Positions 24,501-39,500 of a stretch of 64,000 nt of DNA are shown one piece after another. Position 1 is the stretch's first letter, and the number at the start of each line of letters is the position of its first letter. The notes under the pieces are model-generated. The model was not told the DNA's origin and searched no databases. It was given only the letters and a program-made list of their open reading frames with translations. This DNA is from Synchiropus splendidus (taxonomy: Eukaryota; Chordata; Actinopteri; Syngnathiformes; Callionymidae), in the NCBI RefSeq assembly GCF_027744825.2, contig NC_071342.1, positions 17,572,501 to 17,636,500 of the forward strand, read 5' to 3'. Both the position numbers and the translations under genes were made by a program.

Positions 24501-27500
24501 ATCACAACATGACATGACATGACAACATTTCCATGAAGCTCTCCTTTTCTCTTGGTCTCCATTTTTCTTCCAGAAGTGGCTTTCTCAAACTTACCCCAGT
24601 CAGTACCGTCCCCGGTGCCTCTGGACTCCGGTGAGATGTCCATCTCATCAGGGCTGGACAGGAAATCAAAGCCCTTCAGAGCCTCCTCTGTGTCAGGGTC
24701 CTCACTTGTGTCCATGCTGGCGGGTGGCGTTGATGATGACGGCTTCTTCCTCATAATCTGGGACCAATACAGAGAATAAGTGGGCCTTCACATGGTACAA
24801 ACAGAAGTTAGTTAATACACTGCTTTTGACGTACTGTTCTGGACTCCACGATGGTCCTGTCCTTCCCCTCACTGTCGTCTTCCTCATCTTCATCACTGAA
24901 CTCGGCGGCTGCATTTTCAATAAATTTGAAGGCCTCCAGCACTGCGCTTGTGTCTGACAGCTCAGCTTTTCTGCAGAGAGCATTGGCTTCATCACAATAT
25001 CATCAAAGACTCATCGCAGTCTTACTGTGCATTTTAAAATATTTTACATTACATAACTTTGCAAATACAATGGCCTGGAATAAAAAAAAAACAGAAATCC
25101 CCACTACCTAGCCTCAAACCATTAGCATCAGCCTGAAATGTGGCATGTTGGAGTGTCAGTCCTGAGCATTCGCATGAGGCCACTTTCATGACACAGTCCT
25201 CACCTTGTTCGACCAATGTCTATCCAACATACTCTGGGCGATGAAGAACCATCAGATATGTAGAACATCTCAACAAAGGCAGTCCAACAGACACACAATA
25301 TGTTTGCAGTTTTGATTCAACTGTGACTACTTTTCAATGGGCAAAATGACAAAAGGTGATCAGCAATCAACTTGACATTTACAAATGCCAATATCTATCA
25401 CTTCTATTGCAAACAGATTTCAGCTTAGAGGAGGTGGAAAAGGTCACTTCTATCATCAACCTTAATTTGCACTCCAGCGCAATATGACTTTTTTTTTAAA
25501 CCGAACTGAGCCAGGATTCATACAATTAAGTGATTGCAGCTTCACTTTCTAGACTAGGTGTCAAGTTCCCACACACTTGGCGTCCTGTGGCTAGATTCAA
25601 TGCATGAAAGGTCGACCATCTTCACACCATCATGCGTGTACGCCACTCACCCTCTGGTGCCGATGCCCTTCGATGAAGTGTCGGTCCCATTAACCAGAGG
25701 CTCAGTACTCGTTCTGTCACCTCCTCTTCCACTCCCATCCCCTGCTAGTCCAAGCAGTGCTCGCACCCTCTGAGACTTGACATCCAAGATGGTGTCTGTG
25801 TAGCCCACTTCTTGCAGATACCTAAGACACAAATTGACCATGTAAACAGCATCGACATCATCAGATGTGAATCGGCAAATGATACATATAGCCATGATGA
25901 AAGAAATGGAAAAGATCAGAGATCAGAATCTGCAACGCGGTGATCTACTCAAATCCATATAGGGAGGCTAAAGACATTGGAATGACTAGACTGGAACAGC
26001 AGTGCATCTTAGCGCATTATTGATTTGTCCCATGACACAGACTGGTGAATAAATTGGCTGTGTCCTCGGTCGGCATGTAGGAGCAGATGATGTGTGAGGC
26101 TGCATGATGGCGACTGTGGTGAAGGCTCAGAATCCTCTAAGTTGCTTACATTGACTGACATGTGAGAATACCTTATTTGAAGCATATGGGAAAACAAAAT
26201 GTACAAAATTAAATTGGTAATAACCAAGGATGCCCATGTGAGGGAGCTGCTCTCCACAATACACATGCAAGACAAGGTTAAAACTCCAACATTGACCAAC
26301 AAGCAAACAAGGAGAAATTCTCATTAAAATGATGACTTGCATTCTTCAGAAAGCTTTTTGGGAGTAATCTGCCACTTTCTCAGGCCATCTATGGATACAA
26401 CCTCACCAACATCTACGAGAAAGCTTCATTGATGTTCATAGTGCAGCGCTGAATCTCACTAAAATTCATGTTTAACACAGCATTTAGTGAGACTAGGGTC
26501 ACAGTGAAGTCTGTCCAAAAAATATCTAGAAAAAGGGCTTTCCGGCCTTGGCTTGTCATTTTTGGTGTCAGCTTTGAATTTTGGGAGATTTCTAAAGAAG
26601 GATCAGTGATGCGAGAACAAGATGGGATGTCAGCTGAAGTGTGAAAAATTTAATCGTGAAACAGTGTAATGCAACACCGTGGCGGTGAGAGTAAATGTAG
26701 CAAAGGAAATGTACATTTTTACAGCAGTACACCATTGTCTAATCAAAGAAATGTAAGAAAGGAAAAAAGCACGAGTTCCAGGTTAAGTCAAATGAATAAA
26801 AGATACACTAAATACGCAGACACATGCAGCCAGAGGCTTCTGAACACGGTCTCAAACACTCACTGTCTGAGGAGCTGTCGGCCTTGTTTCCAGGACAGCT
26901 GATTATTGAGCGACCCTGAAGTTTCGTTCTCGTTCGTCTCATCTGGAGAAGAGAAGAACACAAATCAGGGCACACAGAACATTAATTCTACTCTGTAAAC
27001 ATGACCAGGACATTCCAGCAACTACACACTTGGCAACCCACTAACCTTTATATCGGATCACATGACTGTTGCCAACTTCTTTACGGACTATAAATTAGTC
27101 ACTAGCAATGCAAATGATTAACATCTTTATTTATCAGGCACACTTTAATGACAGAACCTGTATGAACATTTTCTTTAAAATCAAGCTTTCTTTCAACTGA
27201 CTTGAAAGGGCAATAGCATGCAATGCATATGTTCAGACTAGTTGTTCGTCTGTGTTTCATTGAAAATGTAACAACTTCCATGGCAACTGCGTCAGAGTAT
27301 GTTTGTGCCCGCACCATCCAGAACAACACTCCCTTTATAGCCATCTCAAGTGATGCAATGTAAGCAAGAATGCCATGCTTTCCACAGATTTGACATCGAT
27401 TCCTTGTTTAGAGTCAAATGGGAAATTTTGTATACAGCAGTGGCGTGTTAATGAGATTGAGAACGGTACAGGGGTGTGTGTAAGTGCCAGTGTGTTGACT

Positions 27501-30500
27501 GGTCCCTGTCAAAGAGATACGGGATGCCTCCAGAAGTGGGTCATGCCTAATTCAGGAAGGTGAACAGTGGCAGGTGCTTCACCATATGAGCCACACCACC
27601 CACTTCTGGCTCTTCGCACACCTCACACGTCTCTCTCAAACACTCATTAATTAACACTTCAAGGGTTGGATGCACTCATGAATAGAGAAGAGGAGGGGAA
27701 ATATCACAAACTGACTTAGCAGCAGCCGAGGACTTGAACCTGAGAGGCCCAATTAAAAACCATTGAAATGACAAGCACAGCAGCCACTTCACATCAGTGT
27801 AGTCTCTCATGGCACTTTTCAGTACACTTCTGAGTGTACTTGCCATCGTATCTGAACCAGAGGGGGGATGTTCATCAAGACACTAGTGACAATTGCTAAT
27901 GTTTGCATCAGGATCTAAGATTTAAGTTGGGGAGATTCAGGCGTCCAACCTGCCTTTTTGGGATTATTGGATATATCCTAATTGAAAGAAGCAAAAGGAT
28001 CAGTACTTGACCACCCAGCAGAGATTTAATCTCGATTGGCCTGGGAACATTTGCTATGCCCCTAAGAGAAGCTTTCTAAGGATCGAGAAGCTGAAGCCTC
28101 TTTATTATGGCTGTTGCCTTCGCAACCTGATCTCGGATAAGCAGGACACAATACATGGACGGATGGAGTCTTAAAGAGCTGCACTCTACCGGACATTTAA
28201 TGTGAAAAGAAAAAAGCCGTAATCTCCTACAGCACCGACCACTGCAGTGTGTTACGGGCCGACCCATAAATAATGTACATAATGAAATCAAGTCACAGGG
28301 TCACATGCCGGGCTCCAGAGCGCCACTATTTTGGTCGCATATGTGACCAAATGCAATGTGAAATCTTCAATCCAGCAATGAAAAAGAACCATTTCAGGTG
28401 AGAGAATTGTGAAAATATTTTAATCACATTAGACAAAGTATATATTGGATAATAATTTTACATTAATTAACATGACTAAAGGATAATTTATTTATACTAT
28501 TGTCTGAGCATGGCTGGTAACGTTAAGGTTACTCGTGACTGGAGCAACAACCGACCAAATCGAGACGATCCATTTCTTTACATCGTGTTATTGCTTAAAA
28601 TCATTCAGAAGTGGTAAAACGTAGATTTAATAGCATTAAAGCTGATTCGGAGGAAAATTTGGGTGCACCTTAATTTAAAAACATGAGTTGTGTAAAACTA
28701 GGAAAGCACTCGGAGAGCGCAAACCTCTGCCAAGTGGCTTCAGTCCACCCCAAACACAATCTATCAATGACAAAGAATCTTTATGAATCCAATGCCAACC
28801 TGGAACAAATGCCAAAAAAGTTCAATAACCCTTAACAAATTCCTGGATCCAAAGTGTGATTTGGATCACTCACAAAATGAAATCATTTGTTCCTTGCCCA
28901 AGATCACATTTCCTGGAAATGTAATTCAAATCCAACAATAACTTTTAGTTTAAGTTATTTTGTACACAGACAAATCAAAGCCGTAGGTAATTATAGACGG
29001 TGAGTTTAACCCTAACCCCTAACGTGTTAAAAAAAAAAAAGACACTAACCAGGCAAACGTGACAGAACAGGAATGCAGATACTGCTGATGAAACACTGCT
29101 GTCTCACTAGGTATGCGATTGCAACAATTGTGAGTGATTTAAAGGTAAGTTGAGGTGTTGTGTACATGCTAGTGAGTAGACTTACCAGAGTCGTAGCTCG
29201 GAGGTTTCATGTCACCTTGGTTTAATTCTGTCCCATATTTTAACTTGTGGTACTTTGCCCTGGAGAATAGAGCAGTGCAAGAAAAACATGTTACTACCTA
29301 TAATATAAAAGACCAGCCAACATTATCATCTTCCTCATAGGTACACTTATGGGATATGAGAGCTGCATCAGGCAGTGGATGCAGCCATTCACTGTGGCAC
29401 ACATCCAAACACTGGAGAGATCAGGTCAGGTCAAGTCAAGGAGATCTTTTACACAGTGAAATTCCCACACAGGAAGCACCACTCTGGAAATCTAATTCAG
29501 TTCAAACTGAGCACATGCTACACTCACAGATCCGTTTTGGGTATTGCTTTCAAATACGCTGGAGAGACGTGACCCGTTGCCCAGCAACCACTTAAAGAGG
29601 TAGTTTCTAAGATGTGCTACTCCAGCAGCGCTGTGAGGATCTCATGAAGGCAAAGTAAGCAAATACTCTTGACAAACAGCCACTGGAGAGTCATTCTCAC
29701 ACTCACAGATTGTGTTCATCACATGACAGTGACAGAAACGCACTTCAGTGCTGGATGCGTACTCAAAAGCATTCTGGTTACCATCAACCATCACTATCAC
29801 CATATCCATAAAGTGGCACAGATGTTAATGTGCTCAGAGATCAGTTTAGATACCTGCTGTTATGATTTGAATCAGGCTTCAGTTATAATACATATTGGTT
29901 TTAGTTAATATTATTTGTTTTTTTTCCTTTTCTCTGATTGTTAAACAGAACACCACATTTTTTAAATTGGTCGTGCTGACAGAACTGTACAATAATGATT
30001 TATTAATCAGGACCTTAATTCCATAAATGGGGCTAAAATGATGTGCTGCAGGAGTCTCTGACACAGCTACAATGTTTTTTGTCTGTGGTCTATTTTCAGG
30101 ATGAAACAAAGCAATGATTCCAGGCAGTTGCTGGAGACCAGCAGAGGTATTTTTATGTGTGGTGGGTGGGCTGTAAGTCTCTTACCTCTCTTGCTTCAAT
30201 GCATACTCCAGCATTTTGATCCTCCTCACAAGATCTTTCTTCAAATTCTCCTGGCCTTTCCTCTCCCCCTGCAGAAAGGCAATCTGGGCCTGAAACAGAC
30301 AAATAAAATGAAATTGTCAGCACCGACGGTCAGTTTGAGTTGACCAAAATAGCTTTCTGGTTTCCAGGCATTCTCATGTCAGACTTGAAAGACCACCTCC
30401 ACGTGGCTATATCTAGGCGAATCTTTTGTTGAAACTGAATAGATACAACGTCAAATCCGTGTGCAATATGACGGTAACAAATATGTACCATTCTATTTTA

Positions 30501-33500
30501 ATCTAACCTACTCACCCTCCTACACATCACTGCTCCCCCTCCCTCCTTTAAAACACTTTCCCACTTCACATCGCTGTCGCCTTTCAGTGACAGGCAGCAG
30601 CTGTTGACACACACAGTCTGAGTCAGCATTATAAAGCGCTAAATCAACGGGGGTGGCCACATGCGTGCGCCCACTCACTCAGGCCTCAGAGCACATACTG
30701 GCAGACACGTGAAATGCACTGCAAATGTATGTTTAGTGCAGATTTGTAGCCGGTGAAAGTTCCTTACAGAATACTAAACACCAAATAGAAGACGAACAAA
30801 TCATGAAGAATCATAACTTTGCCCCCAACTTTAACATCTGTTGACACATTTAAATGGTTGAAATACTGTAGTATAACACACGATTAGTGCAGTAGATAAA
30901 GAATAAATAGGCAGTTCAATAAAACTGTTACAGCAATCCTCGGAAAGAGTCCCCAAGGATTGTTCCAGTCATTTAACTCAATTTTGGGTTAAATGCCACA
31001 CACATTTTTGACATACCACATGGCGTGTCACTTGCATTTAATAGTGTAAATAGTATATCAGATGAAACAATTACAGGTACATGAGCGGCATGTGTATTTC
31101 CAAACCAATATCTGTGGTAATTTTCTTCACATTAGCTGATCGCAGTCGCACAACTTCAACAGAGCAAATTACATTTTAGGGTTCAATTCTTCAGTACATC
31201 AAGTTGAATGGGGCCATGCTGTATTTTATATTGAATTGTACACGGACAACAAGACAGGAATAAACAAGAAAATATTAATCATAGCATGAAATCCCCAAAA
31301 AACATCTCAGAGTGAATTACAAATTAATTTGGCTCTATGTGTCTCCATCCACCGAGAGAACGGTGTGAGTTTGAGTGGGCAGGATCACAGTTTCACACAG
31401 TAACGCCGCTGCTGCAACAATGAGTCATGACAGCACTTCAATCTGACTCGTGTTAAAAACAGATTTTCCATTCTACGGTTTTGCTGCAGAGGAATTCAAC
31501 CTGCAGAGTCTAATATCCAGACAGTGCCACAAAACAAGCTCAACATTGAAACACTCTCTGTCCATTAGCAGGCTGAGTGGTTTAACTTATTAAGCCAACC
31601 TGAGTTAAACCAATTTAGGGGAGCGGTTAGTATGAGTGATCCTCAAAAAAGCTGCAGTAACATAAGCCAGTAAAACCTTCATAAACCATGATTTGTTAGA
31701 TATGACAAACCAGCAATCACTAATACAAAACTAAGTTGATGTTTGACAATATAATCATCAGTTTGCTGTAATAATTCCTAGGGGTTCAACCCACTCTCAT
31801 TAAGACGCTCCAAAGCTAGCTGGTTCTAGGCTTGCAACATGACCTTCTCCCAGCAGGATGTGCATGAATAACTAAGGAAAGACACCAGGTTACATCCTGA
31901 CAAGACAGTCAAACAACAAGAACTGACTTCTTGTGGCAGGAAAAAGCTGCGGGTCTACTTAAACACTGAATTGGATGACGGAAGCTCGTACCCTGAGCAA
32001 CAGGTCTGTGTGAGTAGGTTGGACTGAATGCCATCAGCTTAACATTGAGTATCTTATAAGAAAATACCTTCCCACATTACCTTTCAGCTCTTAATCTGCC
32101 ATGCTTTCATTAACAACCCAAATGCTCCATTGACACAAAAGCACACTTTGTGGGCACCTGATATCTTGCCACGTATGTAACGCCAAACCTTGATATGTGT
32201 GTATTTGAACAGTCATAAGCATCATCATTTATATTGAACAATGATAGATCAGAATTGAGAGTGGCTCTCTTGGTGGAAACCAACTAGTACGTTCACAAAT
32301 AAGACCAGAGAGGCAAACCCTTCATAGTACAAGCCTGTTACAAAACATAACTATATCAACAAAGAAAGTCAAAGGGAAAGAAGTCATATGCAGATGGACT
32401 TCACAGATGATACTGATGCTGTGAAAAATAGGCCAATAGGAAAGTATAGCGTAGGAGAATTTATTCATTCAAACAGGGTCAGACTGTGAGGCTCCCAAAA
32501 TAACATAAAGTGGCTCCAGTCCAGCCCTCAATCTGGATGGCTAGAAACATGAAAACTGTGTGACCAGCAATTGCATGAATTCTCCGTTAGGGTTAAGTAG
32601 CCATACACAGAGACGTGTCCAAACTGACAACTTGAAATCACATGCCGCAGATTAAAGAATGAGAAATTGAAACACATTCACTGTATTTATTTGTAAATGC
32701 ACTATTCACAAAAAAAAACTAAATTTACAGACAAAGAATAAGTCTAGCGGCAATTTGACAAACAACAGATGCAATCAATGCTCATAAATATCTACAAAAT
32801 GCTTGACATTTTTGTAATTAATCACTCTACAAGCAACCCTGGAGGACGACCACTCACACCTCCTGACTCACTAAGACGCAAGATCCCAGATCTTCCTCGC
32901 TAAAGGAAAAGGCCCACATTCAACATGCAGAGACATGATCCTGTTTCCTGTTAACAACGACCTTCCAGTTTGTGAACTTGCTTGATTTTATTCAGCAGAA
33001 ACTATGAGAAAACCTGCATCACTTCATATTAAGAAGTAAACCTATCCACTTAGCACTGAGAGTCACAGACAGATGAATCATATAAAACAAATATCTGTAA
33101 AAAGTAGGGAAGTTGATCATTTGTCAAGTATTCCGCGCTGGTCTGATAGGTTCAAGGGTAGGTGAAGTGGAACATGTAAGCATTCATAAAAGTGCCTTGC
33201 AATGAACCCGAACATGAACTCGTTTTAATCGTCAGCGAGCATTTACTTTCAGGCCGCGCCGCCACCGCCCACCACCATGGACCCTTGGCCCACTTCAGTG
33301 CCAAGCGATAGAGAAGAGTGGTGCTCTGTGAATCTCTGGCTCCACATCTCTCCTCCATCAAACATTAACCTTGGGAGGAATGCAGTGAGTCAACTTGGGC
33401 AATAAAGACACACAGGAAGCGTTTAATTCCAGGCCTCACACTGGCTGCATTATTGGGCTGCAGGATAAGGACTTAGTGTGTCTGAGTGAGGGACGGGTAG

Positions 33501-36500
33501 AAACGAGGGCACAGCTTTAATAAGACAGAAAAAGGATGTGGACTGGAGTCTGCAAACGCGAAACACTCCAGAGTCAAGGTGAAAACTTATTCACAAAAAA
33601 GATAAATAATATTATAAATTAGTCAATAATTATTAAGCAGTTAATATTAATATTCCAAACATTTTCTCATGGACAGATTGATTAAAAATTACTGTCGAAA
33701 TAATGACTGGCAAGCTAATGAAGTGGGACACCATGAACAGGTCACACGTAGACCAACATCCACCAACACATTTTTCACCTCCAGGCACTTACGAGTCACA
33801 ATAAGTGTATACGTTGTCAACAGTCACTGTGAGCTGGGAGGAAACCAGAGTGGCTGGAGGAATTCAATGCCAGTACAAAGAGAACCACGATGCCACCGCG
33901 CAGGCCACTAGGTTGATCCATATCAAGCAAACCACACTGAATATTTAGCATTATGATTTCATACAACTCTGACAACACTGGTTGGTGGCTTTCCTAACAG
34001 CATAGCAACACAGGAATATCGAGGAAGAGCTGGGGCTGATCTGTGGAAATAATATATTTAAATAGATGCATTTACAAATCAACAGAGTAGCTTTTTAAAC
34101 CGTAAAAGATCAAGTGAGAGGAACAAGTACAGCAGCAATAGATTTATTTTCTGAGACACTGCTCTGTAATTTTGTGTAGAAATATTTTGCCTGATGTTTA
34201 ATAGTCACAGACATGTTTTCTTCCAGACTTGTTTTCTCTCAACAGTTGGGACATGCAACAACACAATGAGGGCATTTAATCATGACAGAATGAAGTCAGA
34301 GGGAGAATGCAGCACAGCAAGACTAAGCTCGCTCCATTTGTAAAAGAGACGCAGCGGACGCTCGCACAGCCTCGGGGCTGACACACAAAAAAATGGTCAC
34401 ACATCAGGACTGTAGGAGGGGAGGGGGCGGGGGTGTAAATCCGATATTTACAATGCAAATACCCATTCTTTCAATGTCCTGCAGGTTTATTCTCACAGAT
34501 ACACAAGAGCACCTTGGTGACCGAGCTGATAACAAGACACATGCATTCCATGCATGCCTTCACAAAACTGGCAGCCTAGGAGAAAAGAAAACAGCCAACA
34601 AAAGGCTGACAGGTGTCGGGCACTAACAACTACTGCCACCTGGATGGTGTGCAAATTCCTGAGGCGATTCCACTTCTTCGTATTGAGCAACCACTCTGAA
34701 TTGCATCATTATTTCTATCTATGTTGCACTCATTGCAAGGTCCTTAATATTTTTTCCCGAAAATAACCACTGCAAGAAATTGAAAAGAAAGAAAAGAAAA
34801 AATGAAATAAACAAGGAACAAATCAAATTATTTGGTAGTAAAACTGAAACGACAGTAAAAATAGTGCAGTGGCAATCACAACATGCCCCAACCCGAAGCT
34901 GTCCTTGGGTTGTCTATTTAAACAAAAAGACTACCTTGGTCAGGTCAGAGCTTAAAGAATAATGCTTCTACTGACACGTCAATGTCACTGGAGGTCATCC
35001 AAACTGACAATTGGTGAGAGGACACCTTGGACATGACACACAAGACAACACATTCGCACAGCTGGACAAAGAGGAGTCATCAATTCAACCTATAAGCTAT
35101 CATTTGTAACTTATGAAAGAAACTGAAGCAGAGGTGAGTAATTCCGGGAAGAATGGAACATCAGTTGCCTGGGGAACCGGGAATCTTGCCATTGTAGAGA
35201 GGCTGCAGCAGTTACAGCTGCCTGGCCAGACAAAATGACATCAGGTACTCCTTATGTCTGTTTGCACCTCCACTATTTAATTTGAATGCTTTCATTGAGT
35301 AAAGTCTTTATAGGTATATAACTTGCTTCATCATGAGACGGCAGAGAACACTCTTTTCAGATTAAAAGTTTACAACCAGATGGCTAGCACTTCCATTTCA
35401 ACACCAGATGCAAAAATGTTTGTACTGTCACCTACATACAGCCACATTTTGCATCAAAGCATAACAGCAAAATACAGACTACAATATAATCCAACAGATA
35501 AACACACTACTGTTTTAATCCACCGCTTAAGAACAGGGGTACGTCATCCACGGAAGCTTAAAGTTTAAGAGAGGAAAAAAAACAACAGGAAAGAAAGAGA
35601 AATTCAAATGCACAAGTATTTTGCCGGAAGTATCTTAGAATGTCTGCTTGGTTATCTGTGACCACCTGATCTGTATCTTCAACCACAGAAATCAGAAAAA
35701 AAGACTTGGTTGCAAAAACCAACAGCTGAAACAGCTTCTGGTGTCTGTCGTTAAACTCCACAGAGGCACAAGTGAGATGTTTCACCTCAACACGACTCTC
35801 ATCCTCACTTCACAATTTGCCGTCACCTGGCTGACTTTAATTTGACGGTACAGTGCCAACTTGTGGAAGTTTTGCCATGTCAGTTTTCTTTGCAGCAAGT
35901 CATTGTTGCTATGACTCATTCACTTCTTTCTCATTGAAACAGGTGTGGTCTGAGGGCGAAGGTCTATGGAGCAACGTAATGTGGTCATGAAAAGCATGTG
36001 CCTTTAGATTTTATCATTTGAGACCACGGTTATTTTTTAATTCTTTTGAGGGTTAGGTTCCACAGTACAAGTTTCATTTTGCCTTATCTGACAAAATACA
36101 AAGCAAAGGTCAGACTGCAACATTTTATACTCATGAACTGAGTAAAAAAAGTTATTAACTAGTGTTCCAGGGCTGGACAATATAACAAGCGTTATGGTAC
36201 TACGGAATAGCTGGAGCTCGTCACTGGACGAAGAAAAGATCAATACCATTGATTAAACTCATTCTATCAACATTACAGGCTTCTGAAGTCACATAAGCGA
36301 TATAAAGAGATTATCCACAAACCAATCGAAGAGGGTATAATTCAGGAGGCAGCATACGTGAAGTCTGGTTTTAAAAGATTCTTCAACATTATGTAGTTAA
36401 GAAAGAGCCAAGTTGGATATATAATTGGAATTGCGATTTCGCATATTCAATACAGTCAATTATTCATCAGAAATATAGTACATTGTTTACTGGTCTAATG

Positions 36501-39500
36501 TCTAAGAACAATAAATGTGTCATTCTAAATCACAACAATGCAATAATAATAATTAAAAAAATGAAAAACAATGTCTCTTTTTGGCATTGAATGAGTAAAT
36601 AATCAAAGCTGTGTATTCTTGATACTTATTGCAGAAACAAGCTCGGAAAAATGAAATAACATTTTTAAAAAGTCATACCAAGACTGAGATGGCTTTATGG
36701 CAGGTCTACTGATGGTTTTTATCTTTCACTCCATTAATATAGAGAGTCATAAACTAATAAAAGCAGTTAGTAACCACTCCACCAACAAACAGCATGTTAT
36801 GTCTAGATGCAGGTAACACACTGCAGCAAATTACTTTCTTTGACTCAGAGTTGAAGCTAAAATAAATATAATGTGAGTAGTTGTGGAATTCCAAACTACG
36901 GCGTAACCAAATGTAAAAAAATTTCCATTGTGGAAGCAAGTTTTCTTCTTGTAATAGGCCTCCAATTTGAGGTACAGGCTGAGATTCAAAAATAACTACA
37001 GTTTGGGGGCAGACAGAGTATGGACTTAGGAATGATGGTGACACCCACTTCTGAATGCTGTGGTATAAGCATGTGAATTTCTGTGCAGAGCTCAGCCCTC
37101 AATACTCCTCCATTACAGAGAGAATTGTCACAGCCCAGATTAGTCCAAGTAAAAACAGATCTACCGCTATACACCATATAAGATGAAATATTGTAGTCTT
37201 CTGTCATTATCACAAGGGGGTATGATGCTTACACAAGTCACCTTCAACCTTCTACTAGTGTCGAATTATCGCTGCAGTTCTATGCTGGTTGCAAGGAGAT
37301 ACCCCACAGAGCAGGGATTTCCCGAGAACTGGCAGGCTCGAGCACACTTGAACACAACAGAGAGTAACTCGACTCAACAGCAGCAATGTGGCACGATCAG
37401 TTCAAACAGGATGGCAGAGGGTTTCATTTCAAATCTTGTAGCAAAGACTTTTCTTGCAAACTCCACCTCTGCTCAGCAACCAGCCTATAAACACACTGCT
37501 GTTTTTAATTTCAATTACATCATAACATGATCAGATGTGAACCACAGTTTTGGACAACTGCACAGATGTTACTGTACAACCCAACCATAGAACCCAATCC
37601 AACATAAACACAAGTACACCTTGGAGTCAGCTGAAATAAGATTACGACAACATTACAGTGATGGATAAAATGCTGTAACAATATGTTCATCCAATGCATT
37701 GATGCATGAAATTTAGTGTAATGCTTAAGGGGAGTACAAATAGACCCGTTGTGAGTGTGCTCTAATATATGCGGCAACAGATGAAAACAACAACAGCATT
37801 GAAGCCAAATCTGTTTATAGATTGAGCATAAACTCTGGACATTGGTAAATGTTTTCAAGCTCCCAAGTGTAATCCTACAAGTCTGACAGCATGAAAAGCA
37901 TCAGCCAAGCTATACATTGAAATGCATCCAGGAGGGAAATTACATTAAATAATTTGAATTAGAATTATATAAATCCGATGAGCAAAACCATAATCATAGA
38001 ATTGTACATTTAACACAGTAAGACACAATAATCCCTAAGAAAAAAACAGCACCATTACATTGAACAGAATGTAGCTGTTCATTTATGACATGGCACAGCA
38101 ACCAGAAATGTTGCCACTTTGCAATCCGTTAGATCATCAGGACGGACCAACAATCTCATCATCAGTAACATATAGCCTATAAGGCAGCATGTTGTTGTGC
38201 TGCTGAGGAGTGGCCTGCATCCCGACCCAGCAGGCTTGCTGGATCACATTCCTTCTAGCTCTCGTCTTCCTCCCAGACAGCAGAATAAGACACAGCTTCA
38301 ACTGTCTTGGATGCAATGTCAAAACAAAGCCGAAGAAAATTCCAGGGAATATTGCTCAGGCAGTCAGATTGTTAACATGGACTCAGCTGCTATTGACAGC
38401 AACATAAGCTGCAGTAAACAGAATGCGTTAAAAGCACTGCGTTAAAGCATGTGCTCTACATGAATTCAATGAGACAAAATGCAAAATTTACATTTTCACT
38501 GTACCAGTATGGAGCAAATGTTGAGTACCAATTTAATGGACACAAAATTGCTCTTTGGAAGAAAGTGAAAGAAGATGATAACCATTTTTGTTTAAGAACA
38601 TTGTTCATTAATGAAACAGTCATTGCGAACAACTTTTTACGCCACACGTGATTGACTATTTTGAATTCAGTTACATTGTTAAATCAGGTAGATGTCTCTT
38701 TGTCAGTTTCATTTTTTGCACATACATTTGATCATGGTAACTGCGTGTCTGGACGTGAAATATCTATTACTACAATATTGAAACAGCCCGGGGGCCTATG
38801 AAATTAGAAATGGCAAATTTAACATTTAAGCTACGGCATTATACTTTAAAGAAATAGCATTTTAACAACACTAACTGGAATTTACTCTCATTTGAGACAA
38901 GAGGGCAAGTGAGCATGTCACCACAGCAACCTGTGTTTTAAACCGCTCTCCTTTGTCCTGTACTTTTCTACTGTCCAAACGTATACATAGCTTCCAAAAC
39001 AATCTTGTTCTGAAAAAGTTTTATGTGACCTCTAATTAGGAAAATCTACTTAAAACTCTACTTATGGGAAATTGTACAAATCTAGTTAATAAATACTATA
39101 TACAAGACTTCAGTCTTTATCCTGCAGTGTGAAACAGTCCTTGTTACACAAAATGCCTAAATTACAGCTGCGAACCAGACGAATCTACCAACTAGTCAGA
39201 CAGAAGCCGCATAAAACATCATAGCTGCAATAGAAGACAGGAAGCTTCACGCATCTATGTGCCCAAGTCAAAACCTCTTCAGGAAGCAGAGTGACTGCAG
39301 TCCTAGTAACCCATGATCATCTGAGATGATTTGCTCGAAGGAGTAAGCAGAGAACATCATCTATAAAGACAATAATCTGGGTCAAATGAAAACAGCATGG
39401 TATGAAAGCAATTTTATTCAGAGCAGCTCATGATGTCTTAAAAAGACCCATCAACCAGACTGCTATTGGCAGTCTTCTAGTAATTTGTACTCACCTAATG

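Noticed and set aside
33152..33361. Minus-strand open frame in strn intron 1
   Set aside because: It is short, lacks good splice sites, and resembles no striatin exon or known domain.
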